A DNA stretch of 64,000 nucleotides from BD2-11 clade cluster bacterium bin43 (GTDB lineage: Bacteria; Gemmatimonadota; Gemmatimonadetes; Longimicrobiales; Gaopeijiaceae), in contig MPMR01000004.1 of assembly GCA_002238605.1 (NCBI GenBank), forward strand, positions 62,001 to 126,000. The letters are read 5' to 3'. Both the position numbers and the translations under genes were made by a program. Below the pieces are notes generated by a model, which was given only the letters and a program-made list of their open reading frames with translations, made no database searches and was not told the origin of the DNA. Below, in pieces: positions 17,184 to 26,895 of this stretch; the first letter of the stretch is position 1, and each line of letters begins with the position of its first letter.

Positions 17184-18971
17184 ATGAAGGCCGCATGGAA
17201 GATCAACCTGGTGTGTCTGACGCTGCTGATCTCGGCAGCCGTCCCGCCGGATTCGCCGGTAGCCGATGCCGCCATGCGCGGCGATGCCGACGAGGTGCGC
17301 GAGCTGCTGCGCACGGGGGCGGACGTAAACGCGGCCCAGGGCGACGGCATGACCGCGCTCCACTGGGCGGCGGATAACGGCCAGACCGAACTGGCCGACG
17401 TCCTCGTGTTTGCGGGGGCTAACCTGGAGGCCACCACCCGGCTGGGCGGCTTCACGCCCCTCATGGTGGCCAGCCGCGCGGGCCACGCCGGCATCGTGCG
17501 TCTGCTCGCGGATGCGGGCGCCAACCTCGAGGCGACCACCGAGACCGGCGAGACCGCGCTCCACTACGCCGCCTGGTCGGGGAACCCCGAGATCGTGCTC
17601 GCCCTGGCGGACAAGGGCGCCGCAGTGGACGCGCAGGAGTCCGCCAACGGGCAAACGCCGCTCATGTTCGCCGCCGCCTACGGCCGGACCAGCGTGGTGC
17701 GCACGCTGCTCGAGGCGGGAGCGGACCCGTCGATCCAGACCAACGTGATCGACTATCCGACCATGGCCCGCGAGGACCGCGAACTCATCAAGCAACGGGA
17801 CGCACGCCTCTCCGCGCTCTTTGGTGAAGACATCATTTCGGACACGCCCGTGGACGGAACCCGGGAGGACGACGACGAGGAGGAAGACGACGAAGCGGAG
17901 GAGGAGGCCGAAGAGGAAGAGGATCGGCCGGCCGGGAGCGCCGCGACCCGCGGGCAGACCCGGGCCCGGTTGTCCTACGACCAGCTGGTCGGCAGGCAGG
18001 GCGGCAACACCGCGCTGCACTACGCTGTCCGCGAAGGCCACCACGACGTCGTCAAGACCCTCCTGGAAGGCGGCGCCGACATCGACCAGATCACCGGCGG
18101 CGACCTGAGTTCCCCCCTGCTCATGGCGACCCTGAACGGGCACTTCGACCTCGCCATGTGGCTGCTGGAACAGGGCGCCGACCCCAACCTGCAGAGCGAT
18201 CCGGGAGCGACGCCCCTCTACGCCGCCGTCCACCTGCAGTGGGTTCCCAAGTCCTTCTACCCGCAGCCCACCGCGATCAAGCAGGAGAACACCACCTACC
18301 TGGAGCTCATGAAGGCGCTGCTCGACGCGGGCGCCGACCCCAACGTGCGGCTGCAGCGCCACCTCTGGTACACCTCCTTCAACCACAACGTCCTGGGCGT
18401 CGACACCTGGGGCGCCACGCCCTTCTGGCGCGCGGCCTACGGCACCGACGTGGACGCGATGAGGCTGCTGGTTGCGTACGGAGCCGACTACACCACCCCC
18501 ACCTTCCGCCCGCCGGGACGTCCCGCGACCGGAAACGGCCGCGACGACAGCGAGAAGAAGCCGGATCCATCGGGGCTGCCCGAGGTGGCGATCGGAGGCC
18601 CGGGCGTGCAGCCCATCCACGCGGCCTCCGGAGTCGGCTATGGCCTGGGCCTGGCCGGGAACGCCCATCGCCACGCCCCCAACGGCTGGCTCCCGTCGGT
18701 GCGCTACCTGATCGAGGAACTGGGCGCGGACGTGAACGCGCGCGACTACAACGGCTTCTCCCCCCTGCACAACGCGGCGGCCCGCGGAGACCGCGAGCTG
18801 ATCGAGTACCTGGTCGGCCGCGGCGCCGACGTCACCGTGCTTACCCGCAAGGGCGAGACCACCGCCGACATGGCCAACGGTCCAGTGCAGCGCGTCACCG
18901 TCTTCCCGGAGATCGTCGCGCTGCTTGAGAGGCTGGGCTCGGAGAACAACGACAACTGCGTGTCCTGCTGA
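17184..18971 (+). CDS. Secreted ankyrin-repeat protein ending in CVSC, cassette copy 1
   Basis: 595 residues. A signal peptide (about 1-20) is followed by ankyrin repeats in two blocks, residues of about 25-190 and 270-580, each with the TALHWAA/TPLxxA core. They are separated by a very acidic linker near residues 228-248 (Asp/Glu only over long stretches). The second block contains atypical repeats (TPFWRAA) and a conserved segment with an H495-R-H497 pair. The protein ends E-N-N-D-N-C-V-S-C. An exported ankyrin protein ending in CxxC is unusual; it may bind metal, form a disulfide, or dock to the cassette cytochrome. The ATG is preceded by GGAAGGAGAGCCG. The peptidase gene at 19000 follows after 28 bases. 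Confidence 0.92.
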   Translation: MKAAWKINLVCLTLLISAAVPPDSPVADAAMRGDADEVRELLRTGADVNAAQGDGMTALHWAADNGQTELADVLVFAGANLEATTRLGGFTPLMVASRAGHAGIVRLLADAGANLEATTETGETALHYAAWSGNPEIVLALADKGAAVDAQESANGQTPLMFAAAYGRTSVVRTLLEAGADPSIQTNVIDYPTMAREDRELIKQRDARLSALFGEDIISDTPVDGTREDDDEEEDDEAEEEAEEEEDRPAGSAATRGQTRARLSYDQLVGRQGGNTALHYAVREGHHDVVKTLLEGGADIDQITGGDLSSPLLMATLNGHFDLAMWLLEQGADPNLQSDPGATPLYAAVHLQWVPKSFYPQPTAIKQENTTYLELMKALLDAGADPNVRLQRHLWYTSFNHNVLGVDTWGATPFWRAAYGTDVDAMRLLVAYGADYTTPTFRPPGRPATGNGRDDSEKKPDPSGLPEVAIGGPGVQPIHAASGVGYGLGLAGNAHRHAPNGWLPSVRYLIEELGADVNARDYNGFSPLHNAAARGDRELIEYLVGRGADVTVLTRKGETTADMANGPVQRVTVFPEIVALLERLGSENNDNCVSC

Positions 18972-18999
18972 CGGACTGGAGGTTCTTCCAGGAGGACGA

Positions 19000-21039
19000 T
19001 TGTCCGGAAAAACAGTAATGATCTTCGCCGGCGCCGCGGCCGTTCTGGTCGCGGCGCTGGTGGTTTTCTACGGCCCCACGCGTGCAACCTCGCCCCAGTT
19101 GCGCCCCGGGCTTCCGATCGACGCGCTGGCCGAGACCGTGTGGATCGAAGAGTTCGACATCTCGCCCGATGGCGGTCTCCTCGTCTTCAAGTCCGCCGCG
19201 GGCGGGTCCTACGACCTCTGGACCGTGCCCACCGCGGGAGGCGCACCCACGCGCATCACCGGGATGGCGGGCCGCGAGATGGCACCGCGCTTCAGCCCCG
19301 ACGGGCGCTGGATCGCCTTCGAGGCCGACTTCGGTGGAACCGATGTGCGCGACATCTACGTGGTGCCCTCCGGCGGCGGGGAGCCCACGCGCCTGACCGA
19401 CCACCCGCTGAGCGACGCCGGCATCTCCTGGGCGCCCGACAGCCGCCGCGTCTACTTCAACACCAGCATGTTCTGGGACAACTCGGTCGCGGCGGTGGAC
19501 ATCGAGACCGGCGAGATCGAGCGGGTCGGGCCGGGGGGCAGCGGTCAGCTGTCCGCCGACGGCGCCATGTTCGCCTTCACCCGCAACACCCGCCCGCAGG
19601 ACGACGCCCAGAGCAACCAGGACATCTGGATCATGCCGGCGGCGGGCGGGGACGCGCGCGCCCTCACCCCGGGCACCTTCGACTGGCGCGACACCGAGCC
19701 GCGCTGGTCCCCCGACGGCACCCGCCTGGCCTTCGTCTCCGACCGCAACGGCTTCAACAACCTGGGCGTGCTGGACGCGGCCACCGGCGAAGCCACCATG
19801 TTGCTCACCGAGGACGTCGAGCACAGCGAGCCGCGCTGGTCCCCGGACGGCCGCTGGATCTCCTTCACCCGCAACCTGGACTACGAGTACCACATCTTCC
19901 GCATCCCCGCCGCAGGCGGAGAACCGGAGCAGCTCACCCGCGCCACCGGGGTCAACGGCGGGTCGCGGGCCACCGGCCAGACGCGCGGCGGCCACCTCTG
20001 GCACCCGGACGGCGAGCACATCGTCTACACCCATTCGGGGCCTTCGCGGACCGGAGACCTCTGGATCCTCCCGGTCGAGGGCGGCGAGCCGCGCCGGATC
20101 ACCGACCACCAGCACCCCGCCCTCGGCGACCCCGAGCTGTTCGTCGAGCCGGAGTTCATCGAGTACACCAGCTTCGACGGCCTTGAAGTTGCCGGGCTGG
20201 TCTACAAGCCGAAGGGCGCCAGCGCCGGCGATCGCCTCCCGGCCCTCTTCTTCTTCCGCGCCAACTCCAACGGGCAGCACCCGAAGCAGTGGCATCCGTA
20301 CATCCAGTATTTCGTAAGCCGCGGCTACCTGGTCTTCGCGCCAAACTTCCGCGGCAGCACCGGACGGGGAAAGGCGTACCGGCAGGCGGTGCACACCCAC
20401 GGGGGCGACCACGACCTGCGCGACGCCTTCGCCGGCATGGACCTGCTCGCAGGGCAGGGCTGGGTGGACCCGGAGCGGGTGGGCGCCTTCGGGGGCTCGA
20501 CCGGCGGCTTCTACACCACGACCGCGGTCACCAAGGATCCCGGCCGCTTCCGCGCGGGCATCGTCTGGTACGGCTCGACCGACCTGGTGACGCTGTCGAC
20601 CTACGGCAGCATGGAGGGATGGAACCGGTTCCTGATCGGCCGCACGCCGATGGAGAACCCGCGCAACTACTACGAGCGCTCCATCATCTATCACGCCGAC
20701 GAAATCGATGTCCCGCTCCTGTTCCTGTACGCCCAGGGGGACGGGGCAGCGCGCTTCCAGCAGATCGAGCAGTACGGCATCCAGGCCGAGATCCACGGCA
20801 ACTGGTACGACTGGGTCGTCTACGGCGGCGAGCCGCACGGCTGGTATCACTGGGGCCCCGCGAGCGTCGGGGAGTCGCTCGAGATCATGAGCGCGATGTT
20901 CGACACCTTCATCCTCGGCGACGAACACGACGTTCACGCGATGGCGCGGACCCAGCGCGAAGGCATCCGGATCCAGCGCAACCCGACCATCGAACTCTGG
21001 AACTCCCTGGTAAACGGCCAACCCCCGGGCGGAGGCTGA
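19000..21039 (+). CDS. Membrane-anchored S9-family peptidase
   Basis: 679 residues. The start is a TTG at 19000 because AGGAGG lies a few bases upstream, whereas the first ATG (19018) is too far from it. Residues of about 5-25 form one membrane segment with the rest outside the cytoplasm. A propeller with W-S-P-D-G repeats (PRFSPDGRWIAFE, PRWSPDGTRLAFVSD) covers about 45-370. The alpha/beta-hydrolase domain then keeps the triad: Ser in GGSTGGFYT, Asp in AQGDGAAR, His in GEPHGWYH. It belongs to the DPP/acylaminoacyl-peptidase branch. It lies only 28 bases after cassette 1 and is probably cotranscribed with it. Confidence 0.92.
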   Translation: MSGKTVMIFAGAAAVLVAALVVFYGPTRATSPQLRPGLPIDALAETVWIEEFDISPDGGLLVFKSAAGGSYDLWTVPTAGGAPTRITGMAGREMAPRFSPDGRWIAFEADFGGTDVRDIYVVPSGGGEPTRLTDHPLSDAGISWAPDSRRVYFNTSMFWDNSVAAVDIETGEIERVGPGGSGQLSADGAMFAFTRNTRPQDDAQSNQDIWIMPAAGGDARALTPGTFDWRDTEPRWSPDGTRLAFVSDRNGFNNLGVLDAATGEATMLLTEDVEHSEPRWSPDGRWISFTRNLDYEYHIFRIPAAGGEPEQLTRATGVNGGSRATGQTRGGHLWHPDGEHIVYTHSGPSRTGDLWILPVEGGEPRRITDHQHPALGDPELFVEPEFIEYTSFDGLEVAGLVYKPKGASAGDRLPALFFFRANSNGQHPKQWHPYIQYFVSRGYLVFAPNFRGSTGRGKAYRQAVHTHGGDHDLRDAFAGMDLLAGQGWVDPERVGAFGGSTGGFYTTTAVTKDPGRFRAGIVWYGSTDLVTLSTYGSMEGWNRFLIGRTPMENPRNYYERSIIYHADEIDVPLLFLYAQGDGAARFQQIEQYGIQAEIHGNWYDWVVYGGEPHGWYHWGPASVGESLEIMSAMFDTFILGDEHDVHAMARTQREGIRIQRNPTIELWNSLVNGQPPGGG

Positions 21040-21165
21040 GTCCGCGCACGCGGGTTCGCCCGACCGAGCAGCCGGCCATTCGGCTACGCCGAACTCCCCG
21101 GCCCGCGGTCCACGAGATTCCTGGCCGGCGATTCCCGTATCGCCAGCGGTCACACGCCCTTTCGC

Positions 21166-21194
21166 TTGATCCCGGCGAGTCCGGGGCCTATTGT
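21166..21194 (+). promoter_or_regulatory. Candidate promoter for SusC/SusD operon 1
   Basis: TTGATC (21166-21171) and TATTGT (21189-21194) are separated by 17 bases. The predicted start of transcription near 21201 would give a leader of about 80 bases before the SusC ATG at 21282. This is the best-matching sigma-70-like pair seen in the window. Confidence 0.45.
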
Positions 21195-21281
21195 GGGGTT
21201 TGCTTCCCCAAGGGGTGGGGGAGTTCTATACCTCCGGGCTGACATACGGCCCTGTTTCCTGTTCGCAGCAGAGGAGGCCAG

Positions 21282-24200
21282 ATGGTGCATCCAAGGTCGG
21301 ACTACACAAACCTGCACGCCGGCATCGCCCGGCTGAGGAGGGCGGCCCTTGTCGCCGTGGCGATGATTCCGCTGGCGGTGGCGTTCGGGTTCGCGACGCC
21401 CCGCACGGTCGACGCCCAGGAAAACGGTCAGGTGATCGGCCAGGTAACCGACCAGGCCACAGGTCGCCCGCTGGTTCAGGTGCAGGTCTACCTGGCGGGC
21501 ACCGGGCTGGGGACCCTGACCCGGGGCGACGGCCGCTTCCTGCTCCTGAACGTCCCCGCGGGCAACTACACCCTGACCGCGGAGCGCATCGGCATGCGCA
21601 CGGCAACGGCGCAGATCACGGTCGATGCCGGCCAGTCCACCACGGCCGACCTGCAGCTGGAGGAGGAGGCGCTCGGGCTGGACGAGATCGTGGTCACCGG
21701 CACCGCCGGGCAGGCGCGCCGCCGCGAGGTCGGCACCTCCGTCGCCCAGGTGGATGTCGCCACCCTGGCCGACCCGGTACCCACGGTCGACCAGCTGCTC
21801 TCCGCGCGGGCGCCCGGCGTGGTCGCCGTCCGGACTTCCGGAATGTCCGGCTCCGGCTCGCAGATCCGCCTGCGCGGCAATGTGAGCGTGGCGATGTCGA
21901 ACCAGCCGCTCGTCTACGTGGACGGCGTGCGCATCCGCAGTGACGGCCTGGCGCTGAACCACGCGGTCGGTCAGCACGTCGCCTTCGGCCCCAAGGACGT
22001 GATGGGGCCGCTGAACGACATCAACCCCAGCGACATCGAGCGCATCGAGATCGTCAAGGGTCCGGCCGCGACCGCACTCTACGGCACCGAAGCGGCGGGC
22101 GGCGTCATCCAGATCTTCACCAAGCGCGGCTCGGGCGGCGACGCGCAGTGGAGCGCGCAGATCGACCAGGGCGTCAACTGGGTCCAGGAGTTCGGCCCTC
22201 CCAACGCGCCCTACATGAGGCTCGATCCCTGGCTCCGCAACGGCCACCAGCAGCGGTATTCGCTCTCCGTGCGCGGCGGAACCGAGACCGTCTCCTACTA
22301 CGTGTCCGGCAGCATGGACAACAACGAGGGCATCCTGCCCAACGACGCCGACCAGAAGTACCTGGGACGCATCAACCTGGGATTTCAGCCCCGCAGCGAC
22401 CTCGACGTTCAGCTGACCACATCGATCACGCGCCAGCACGTCGAGAATTCGCCCAGCGGATCGAGCCCCTACAGCATTTCCCACAACGGCTACAAGAGGG
22501 CGCCCGCCCGTCAGGCCCACGCCACGTATGTGCGCACATGGGAGGAGGACGTCATCTGGCGGCTCCTCGACTACGAGATCGACACGGACGTGGATCGCGT
22601 GGTGGCCGGCATCACCACGACCTACACGCCGATGCCGCGCTTCACCAATCGGCTCACGCTGGGGCTCGACCGCCTTGCCAGCGACATGCGCAACGTCCGG
22701 CCCTTCGGCTACGTGAACGACCCCACGGGTTCCGTCTCCGACCGCACCTGGACCGCCGAACAGCTCACAGCCGACTACGTGGGCAGCTTTGATCTGCGCC
22801 TGACCGAAAGCTTCCGCACCAGCCTCTCCTGGGGCGGGCAGTCGATCGTTGCGCGCGACACCGATCTGGGGGCGAGCACGAACACGCTCCCCGGACCCGG
22901 CGAGCACACGGTCACCAGCGGCGCATCCTATCAGGCCCGGGAGGCTCGCTCGCGCGTCGTCAACGCGGGCATCTTCGGTCAGACCCTGCTCGACTTCAGC
23001 GACCGCTACTTCCTGACCCTGGCGCTGCGCATCGACGGCAACAGCGCCTTCGGCGAGGACTTCGGCCTCCAGCCCTACCCGCGCGCCACTTTCTCGTGGG
23101 TGGTTTCCGACGAGAGCTTCTGGTCTCCGGACTTCGGCGAGATGAAGTTCCGCGTTGCCTGGGGACACGCCGGGAGGGCTCCGGGCGCCTTCGACGCCGT
23201 GCGAACCTGGCAGCCGATTCCCTGGCTCGGCCAGACCTCCTTCAATCCGCTCAACGTGGGCAACCGCGACCTGGGGCCCGAGCGCACCGTCGAACTCGAA
23301 GCCGGCATCGACGGCGTAATGCTTGACGAGCGCCTCAGGATCGGCTTCACCTACTACGATCAGGAGACCCGCGACGCGCTCGTCCCGGTGCAGCTGGTCC
23401 CGAGCCTCGGCTTCACGGGCTCGCAGCTGCGCAACGTGGGCGTGTTGTCGAACAAGGGCATCGAGCTCGACGTGAACGGCACCGTGATTCAGAGCCGCGC
23501 GCTCAGTTGGGACCTGGGGGTCACGCTCTACACCAACAAGAGCGAGGCGGTGGATCTCGGCGGCAACGCCGGATTCGGTGTCAGCGGGGGTGGATGGCTC
23601 GAGGAGGGACAACCGGTACCCGCGGTCCGCTACGACCGGCTGACGAACCCCGACCAGATCGGGGAGCCCGTCGTCGAGCGGAATCACATCTGGGGCCCGA
23701 ACCAGCCCACGCTGACCATCACCCCCAACACCTCTCTCGCCCTGGGGGGCGGCATCACGATTTCGGCGCGCGGCGAGTACCTCGGTGGCCACTACATCTT
23801 CGACCGCCAGAGCACCACCTCGGCCCAGCGCGGTCAGGTCAGTCCGCTTTGCGACGATGCCGTGCCGAGCCTTCAGGCTGGCCAGCGCGCCCAGTTGACG
23901 GCCTTCGACATCTACGCGTGCAGCGGCGAATTCAGCGCGCACCTCGTCTATCCCAACGACTTCTTCCGAATTCGCGACCTGACCGTGTCGGCACCTGTGC
24001 CGTTCACCGTCCCGGGAACCACCAACGCCACCATGACCCTCTCCGTGCAGAACTTCTGGACGTGGAAGAACGAGGATTTCCTCGCCATGGATCCGGAGAT
24101 GGCCGGCAACAATGGGATGGAATCGGGAATCACGCGCGCGATCTGGGAACATCCACCGCCGCCGGCGAGCTTCATCGCCTCCCTCAGGATGGCCTTCTGA
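21282..24200 (+). CDS. SusC/RagA-type TonB-dependent outer-membrane receptor, copy 1
   Basis: 972 residues. A signal peptide ends near V-D-A-Q. A CarboxypepD-regulatory-like domain follows (GQVIGQVTDQATGRPL through ERIGMRTATA, about 48-115), then LDEIVVTGTAGQARRREVG, the plug with RLRGNVSVAMSNQPLVYVDG, and the barrel to the C-terminal Phe (ASLRMAF). SusC proteins import oligomers bound by the partner SusD lipoprotein, powered by TonB. The ribosome-binding site is GAGGAGGCCAG. SusD starts 56 bases later. The substrate cannot be inferred; neither pair has a recognisable glycoside hydrolase nearby, so peptides or other compounds are as likely as glycans. Confidence 0.95.
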   Translation: MVHPRSDYTNLHAGIARLRRAALVAVAMIPLAVAFGFATPRTVDAQENGQVIGQVTDQATGRPLVQVQVYLAGTGLGTLTRGDGRFLLLNVPAGNYTLTAERIGMRTATAQITVDAGQSTTADLQLEEEALGLDEIVVTGTAGQARRREVGTSVAQVDVATLADPVPTVDQLLSARAPGVVAVRTSGMSGSGSQIRLRGNVSVAMSNQPLVYVDGVRIRSDGLALNHAVGQHVAFGPKDVMGPLNDINPSDIERIEIVKGPAATALYGTEAAGGVIQIFTKRGSGGDAQWSAQIDQGVNWVQEFGPPNAPYMRLDPWLRNGHQQRYSLSVRGGTETVSYYVSGSMDNNEGILPNDADQKYLGRINLGFQPRSDLDVQLTTSITRQHVENSPSGSSPYSISHNGYKRAPARQAHATYVRTWEEDVIWRLLDYEIDTDVDRVVAGITTTYTPMPRFTNRLTLGLDRLASDMRNVRPFGYVNDPTGSVSDRTWTAEQLTADYVGSFDLRLTESFRTSLSWGGQSIVARDTDLGASTNTLPGPGEHTVTSGASYQAREARSRVVNAGIFGQTLLDFSDRYFLTLALRIDGNSAFGEDFGLQPYPRATFSWVVSDESFWSPDFGEMKFRVAWGHAGRAPGAFDAVRTWQPIPWLGQTSFNPLNVGNRDLGPERTVELEAGIDGVMLDERLRIGFTYYDQETRDALVPVQLVPSLGFTGSQLRNVGVLSNKGIELDVNGTVIQSRALSWDLGVTLYTNKSEAVDLGGNAGFGVSGGGWLEEGQPVPAVRYDRLTNPDQIGEPVVERNHIWGPNQPTLTITPNTSLALGGGITISARGEYLGGHYIFDRQSTTSAQRGQVSPLCDDAVPSLQAGQRAQLTAFDIYACSGEFSAHLVYPNDFFRIRDLTVSAPVPFTVPGTTNATMTLSVQNFWTWKNEDFLAMDPEMAGNNGMESGITRAIWEHPPPPASFIASLRMAF

Positions 24201-24256
24201 TGCGGCGGGCGAACGAGGAGAGAGCGAACAGCGATAACAAGAAGGAGTCGTTGAAG

Positions 24257-25525
24257 ATGCGCATACAGCAAACCACCACAGGCGGGCGCCGGATCGCGCG
24301 GCTGGTGGCCCTGGCCGCCCTCGCCGCCACCGGCTGCGATCTGGAAGTGACCAATCCCGGCCCCGTCCAGGACGAATTCCTTAACGACACCCAGGCGTTC
24401 CCGTCGGTGCTGCAGGGCGTTCGACGCGCAAACGCGCTCGCGTACACGCGTCTGGCCTACGACTCGGGGCTGACGAGCTTCGAGGGAACGCCGGGAGGGC
24501 TGGTCGACTCGGAGTTCTACAACGGGAAGCTCACCTCGGAAAACGTGGACGATCACTGGGAGCGGGCCCAGCAGGCGCGCTGGATGGCGGAGGACGGCGT
24601 GCGCCGACTGCGCGACGCTCTGGGCGGCGAGTTCAGCTCAAACGAGATCGCCGGCAGGCTTCTGGTGCTGTCCGGCTTCGCCAACCGCACGCTGGGCCAC
24701 AACATGTGCATCGCCGTGTTCGATGGAGGTCCCGAACAGCCCTCCACCGACTTTCTGACACGCGCAGAGGAACACTTCACCGAGGCCATCAGCGTCGGCA
24801 ACGCCGCCGGAGCCTCCGACATCGCGCTCGCCGCCCAGGCCGGGCGCGCGGACGTGCGCATGTGGCTCGGAGACTGGGGCGGCGCCCGGAGCGATGCCAC
24901 CGGAATCCCCGAGGACTTCGTCTACCAGCTGCACCATTACGATCTGGACGATTTCCCGGATCCCAACGAGGTCTACTTCCGCGGGGCGTCGGACCCGTGG
25001 CGGGAGTACACCATCTGGGGCACCTTCGCCGAAAGCTACTACACCGAGACCGGCGATCCGCGCATGGGGTGGTTCGAGATCGCGGACGCCGTCACCATGG
25101 TGTACAACCTGCCCTTCTATGTACAGAAGAAGTTCACCAGCAAGACATCGCCGCACACCCTCGCATCAGGACGGGAAATGATCCTGATTCAGGCGGAGGA
25201 GATCCTGGCCAACAACCCGGGGAACTTCCAGGCGGCGATGGATCTCATCAATCAGGTCCGCACGAGCGTGGTGAGCGACCACACCGGCGAGGCCCTGTCG
25301 CCCGCAACCGCCGCCAACGCGACCGAGGCATGGACCGCGCTCAAGCAGGAGCGGCGCGTGGAGCTGTGGTTCGACAACCGTCGGTTCGCCGACCTGCGCC
25401 GCTGGGGCCTACAGTCAAGGCCGGGCGCCACCCCCATGGAGGACATGTCGGGGCGCAGCAACTGCTTCCCCGTCGGGGTCAGCGAGATCGACACCAACTC
25501 GAACCCTCTCAATCGCGTCAGCTGA
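24257..25525 (+). CDS. SusD/RagB-family outer-membrane lipoprotein, copy 1
   Basis: 422 residues. The lipobox is A-A-T-G-C, and the mature part begins CDLEVTNPGPVQDEFLNDT, a start shared with copy 2. The body is helical with TPR-like repeats, and the C-terminus carries the family pattern AWTALKQERRVELWFDNRRF followed by DLRRWG. SusD proteins cap the SusC barrel and bind substrate at the cell surface. The ATG at 24257 is set by AAGGAG nine bases upstream; the open frame extends further upstream only inside the susC gene. At 422 residues it is short for the family. The LeuA-like gene follows after 39 bases. Confidence 0.93.
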   Translation: MRIQQTTTGGRRIARLVALAALAATGCDLEVTNPGPVQDEFLNDTQAFPSVLQGVRRANALAYTRLAYDSGLTSFEGTPGGLVDSEFYNGKLTSENVDDHWERAQQARWMAEDGVRRLRDALGGEFSSNEIAGRLLVLSGFANRTLGHNMCIAVFDGGPEQPSTDFLTRAEEHFTEAISVGNAAGASDIALAAQAGRADVRMWLGDWGGARSDATGIPEDFVYQLHHYDLDDFPDPNEVYFRGASDPWREYTIWGTFAESYYTETGDPRMGWFEIADAVTMVYNLPFYVQKKFTSKTSPHTLASGREMILIQAEEILANNPGNFQAAMDLINQVRTSVVSDHTGEALSPATAANATEAWTALKQERRVELWFDNRRFADLRRWGLQSRPGATPMEDMSGRSNCFPVGVSEIDTNSNPLNRVS

Positions 25526-25564
25526 ACTGAAGCCGGTGCGAGGGGAGCCCTCCAGGAGGTTTTC

Positions 25565-26842
25565 GTGCAAAAAGGTACCGTCGATGCCGGCGAGAACGTC
25601 ATCTTCGACTGGAACCAGTTGCACAAGCGGGCTCCTCTCGCACCCGGTCGCTTCGACCTGGTGGACGAGACTCTGAGGGACGGCCTTCAGTCACCCTCGG
25701 TCACCGATCCCAGCATTGAGCAGAAGATCGAGCTCATCCACCTCATGGAGGACCTCGGCATCCGGATGGCGGATGTCGGGCTTCCCGGGGCAGGTACGCG
25801 GGCGCAGGACGATGTCCGGGCTCTGGTCGAGGAGATTCGCGACAGCCGCATGAAGCTGACGCCCATGTGCGCCGCCCGTACCATGGTGCGCGACGTGGAG
25901 CCGATCGCCGACATCGCCCAGAAGACGGGCATGCCGATCGAAGTCTACGCCTTCATCGGCTCGAGCCCCATCCGTCTTTTCGTCGAATCCTGGAGCGTCG
26001 ATACGCTCCTGCGCCGCATCGACGAGACGGTGACCTTCGCCATGCGCGAAGGACTCGAGGTCTGCATCGTGACCGAGGACACCACCCGGTCGCGGCCGGA
26101 TGTGCTGGATCCTCTCTTCCGCGCCGCGATCCGCCTGGGGGTGCGCCGCCTCTGCCTGTGCGACACCGTGGGACACGCCACCCCGGACGGCATCAAGAAC
26201 CTGTTCGAGTGGACCCACTCGCTGATTCGCGGCATGGGTGAGCCCGTCGAGCTGGACTGGCACGGCCACAACGACCGCGGCCTGGGCGTCACCAACGCCA
26301 TCCTGGCCATCGAGTACGGCGCCACCCGAGCCCACGGCACCGGACTGGGCGTGGGCGAGCGGGTCGGGAACGCCTCCATCGACCAGATGCTGCTGAACCT
26401 CAAACTGCTGGGCGAGTGGGACCACGACCTGTCGAAGCTCGGCCGCTACTGCCAGGCGGTGTCACGCTATTGCCGGGTGGACATCCACCCCAGCTACCCC
26501 ATGGCCGGGCGCGATGCCTTCCGCACGGGCACCGGGGTGCACGCGGCGGCGATCATAAAGGCCCTCAAGCGGGGGGACCGGCGGCTGGCCGACCGTGTGT
26601 ATTCGGGCGTGCCCGCCAACTGGTTCGGCCGGGAACAGGAGATCGAGATCGGCCACATGAGCGGGCTGTCCAACGTCAGCTACTGGCTGGCCTCGCGCCG
26701 CATTCCCGTCGACGACGAACTGTGCTCCGCCATTCTTGCCCGCGCCAAGTCCTCCAACCGCATCCTCACCGATGATGAGGTGATGGACATCGTGCGGGCG
26801 CACCGCGGCGACCCGGTGGAGGAGGCGATCGCCGAAGGCTGA
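25565..26842 (+). CDS. LeuA/homocitrate synthase-like DRE-TIM metallolyase
   Basis: 425 residues. A GTG start at 25565 is preceded by CCAGGAGGTTTTC. The TIM-barrel begins with the signature D34-E-T-L-R-D-G40 (metal and proton-transfer residues) and has the second metal motif DWHGHNDRGLG near residues 231-241, plus GTGLGVGERVGNASID. These place it in the family of 2-isopropylmalate, homocitrate and citramalate synthases, which condense acetyl-CoA with a 2-oxo acid in the cytoplasm. It lacks the roughly 130-residue LeuA regulatory domain seen in classical leucine-feedback-inhibited enzymes, so it may not be the leucine enzyme. It is the only clearly cytoplasmic enzyme in this SusCD operon. Confidence 0.85.
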   Translation: MQKGTVDAGENVIFDWNQLHKRAPLAPGRFDLVDETLRDGLQSPSVTDPSIEQKIELIHLMEDLGIRMADVGLPGAGTRAQDDVRALVEEIRDSRMKLTPMCAARTMVRDVEPIADIAQKTGMPIEVYAFIGSSPIRLFVESWSVDTLLRRIDETVTFAMREGLEVCIVTEDTTRSRPDVLDPLFRAAIRLGVRRLCLCDTVGHATPDGIKNLFEWTHSLIRGMGEPVELDWHGHNDRGLGVTNAILAIEYGATRAHGTGLGVGERVGNASIDQMLLNLKLLGEWDHDLSKLGRYCQAVSRYCRVDIHPSYPMAGRDAFRTGTGVHAAAIIKALKRGDRRLADRVYSGVPANWFGREQEIEIGHMSGLSNVSYWLASRRIPVDDELCSAILARAKSSNRILTDDEVMDIVRAHRGDPVEEAIAEG

Positions 26843-26895
26843 GGACCGCGAACGGCAGCGGCTGCGCCCGGGCCGTTGCGCCCGGGCCGACGAGT

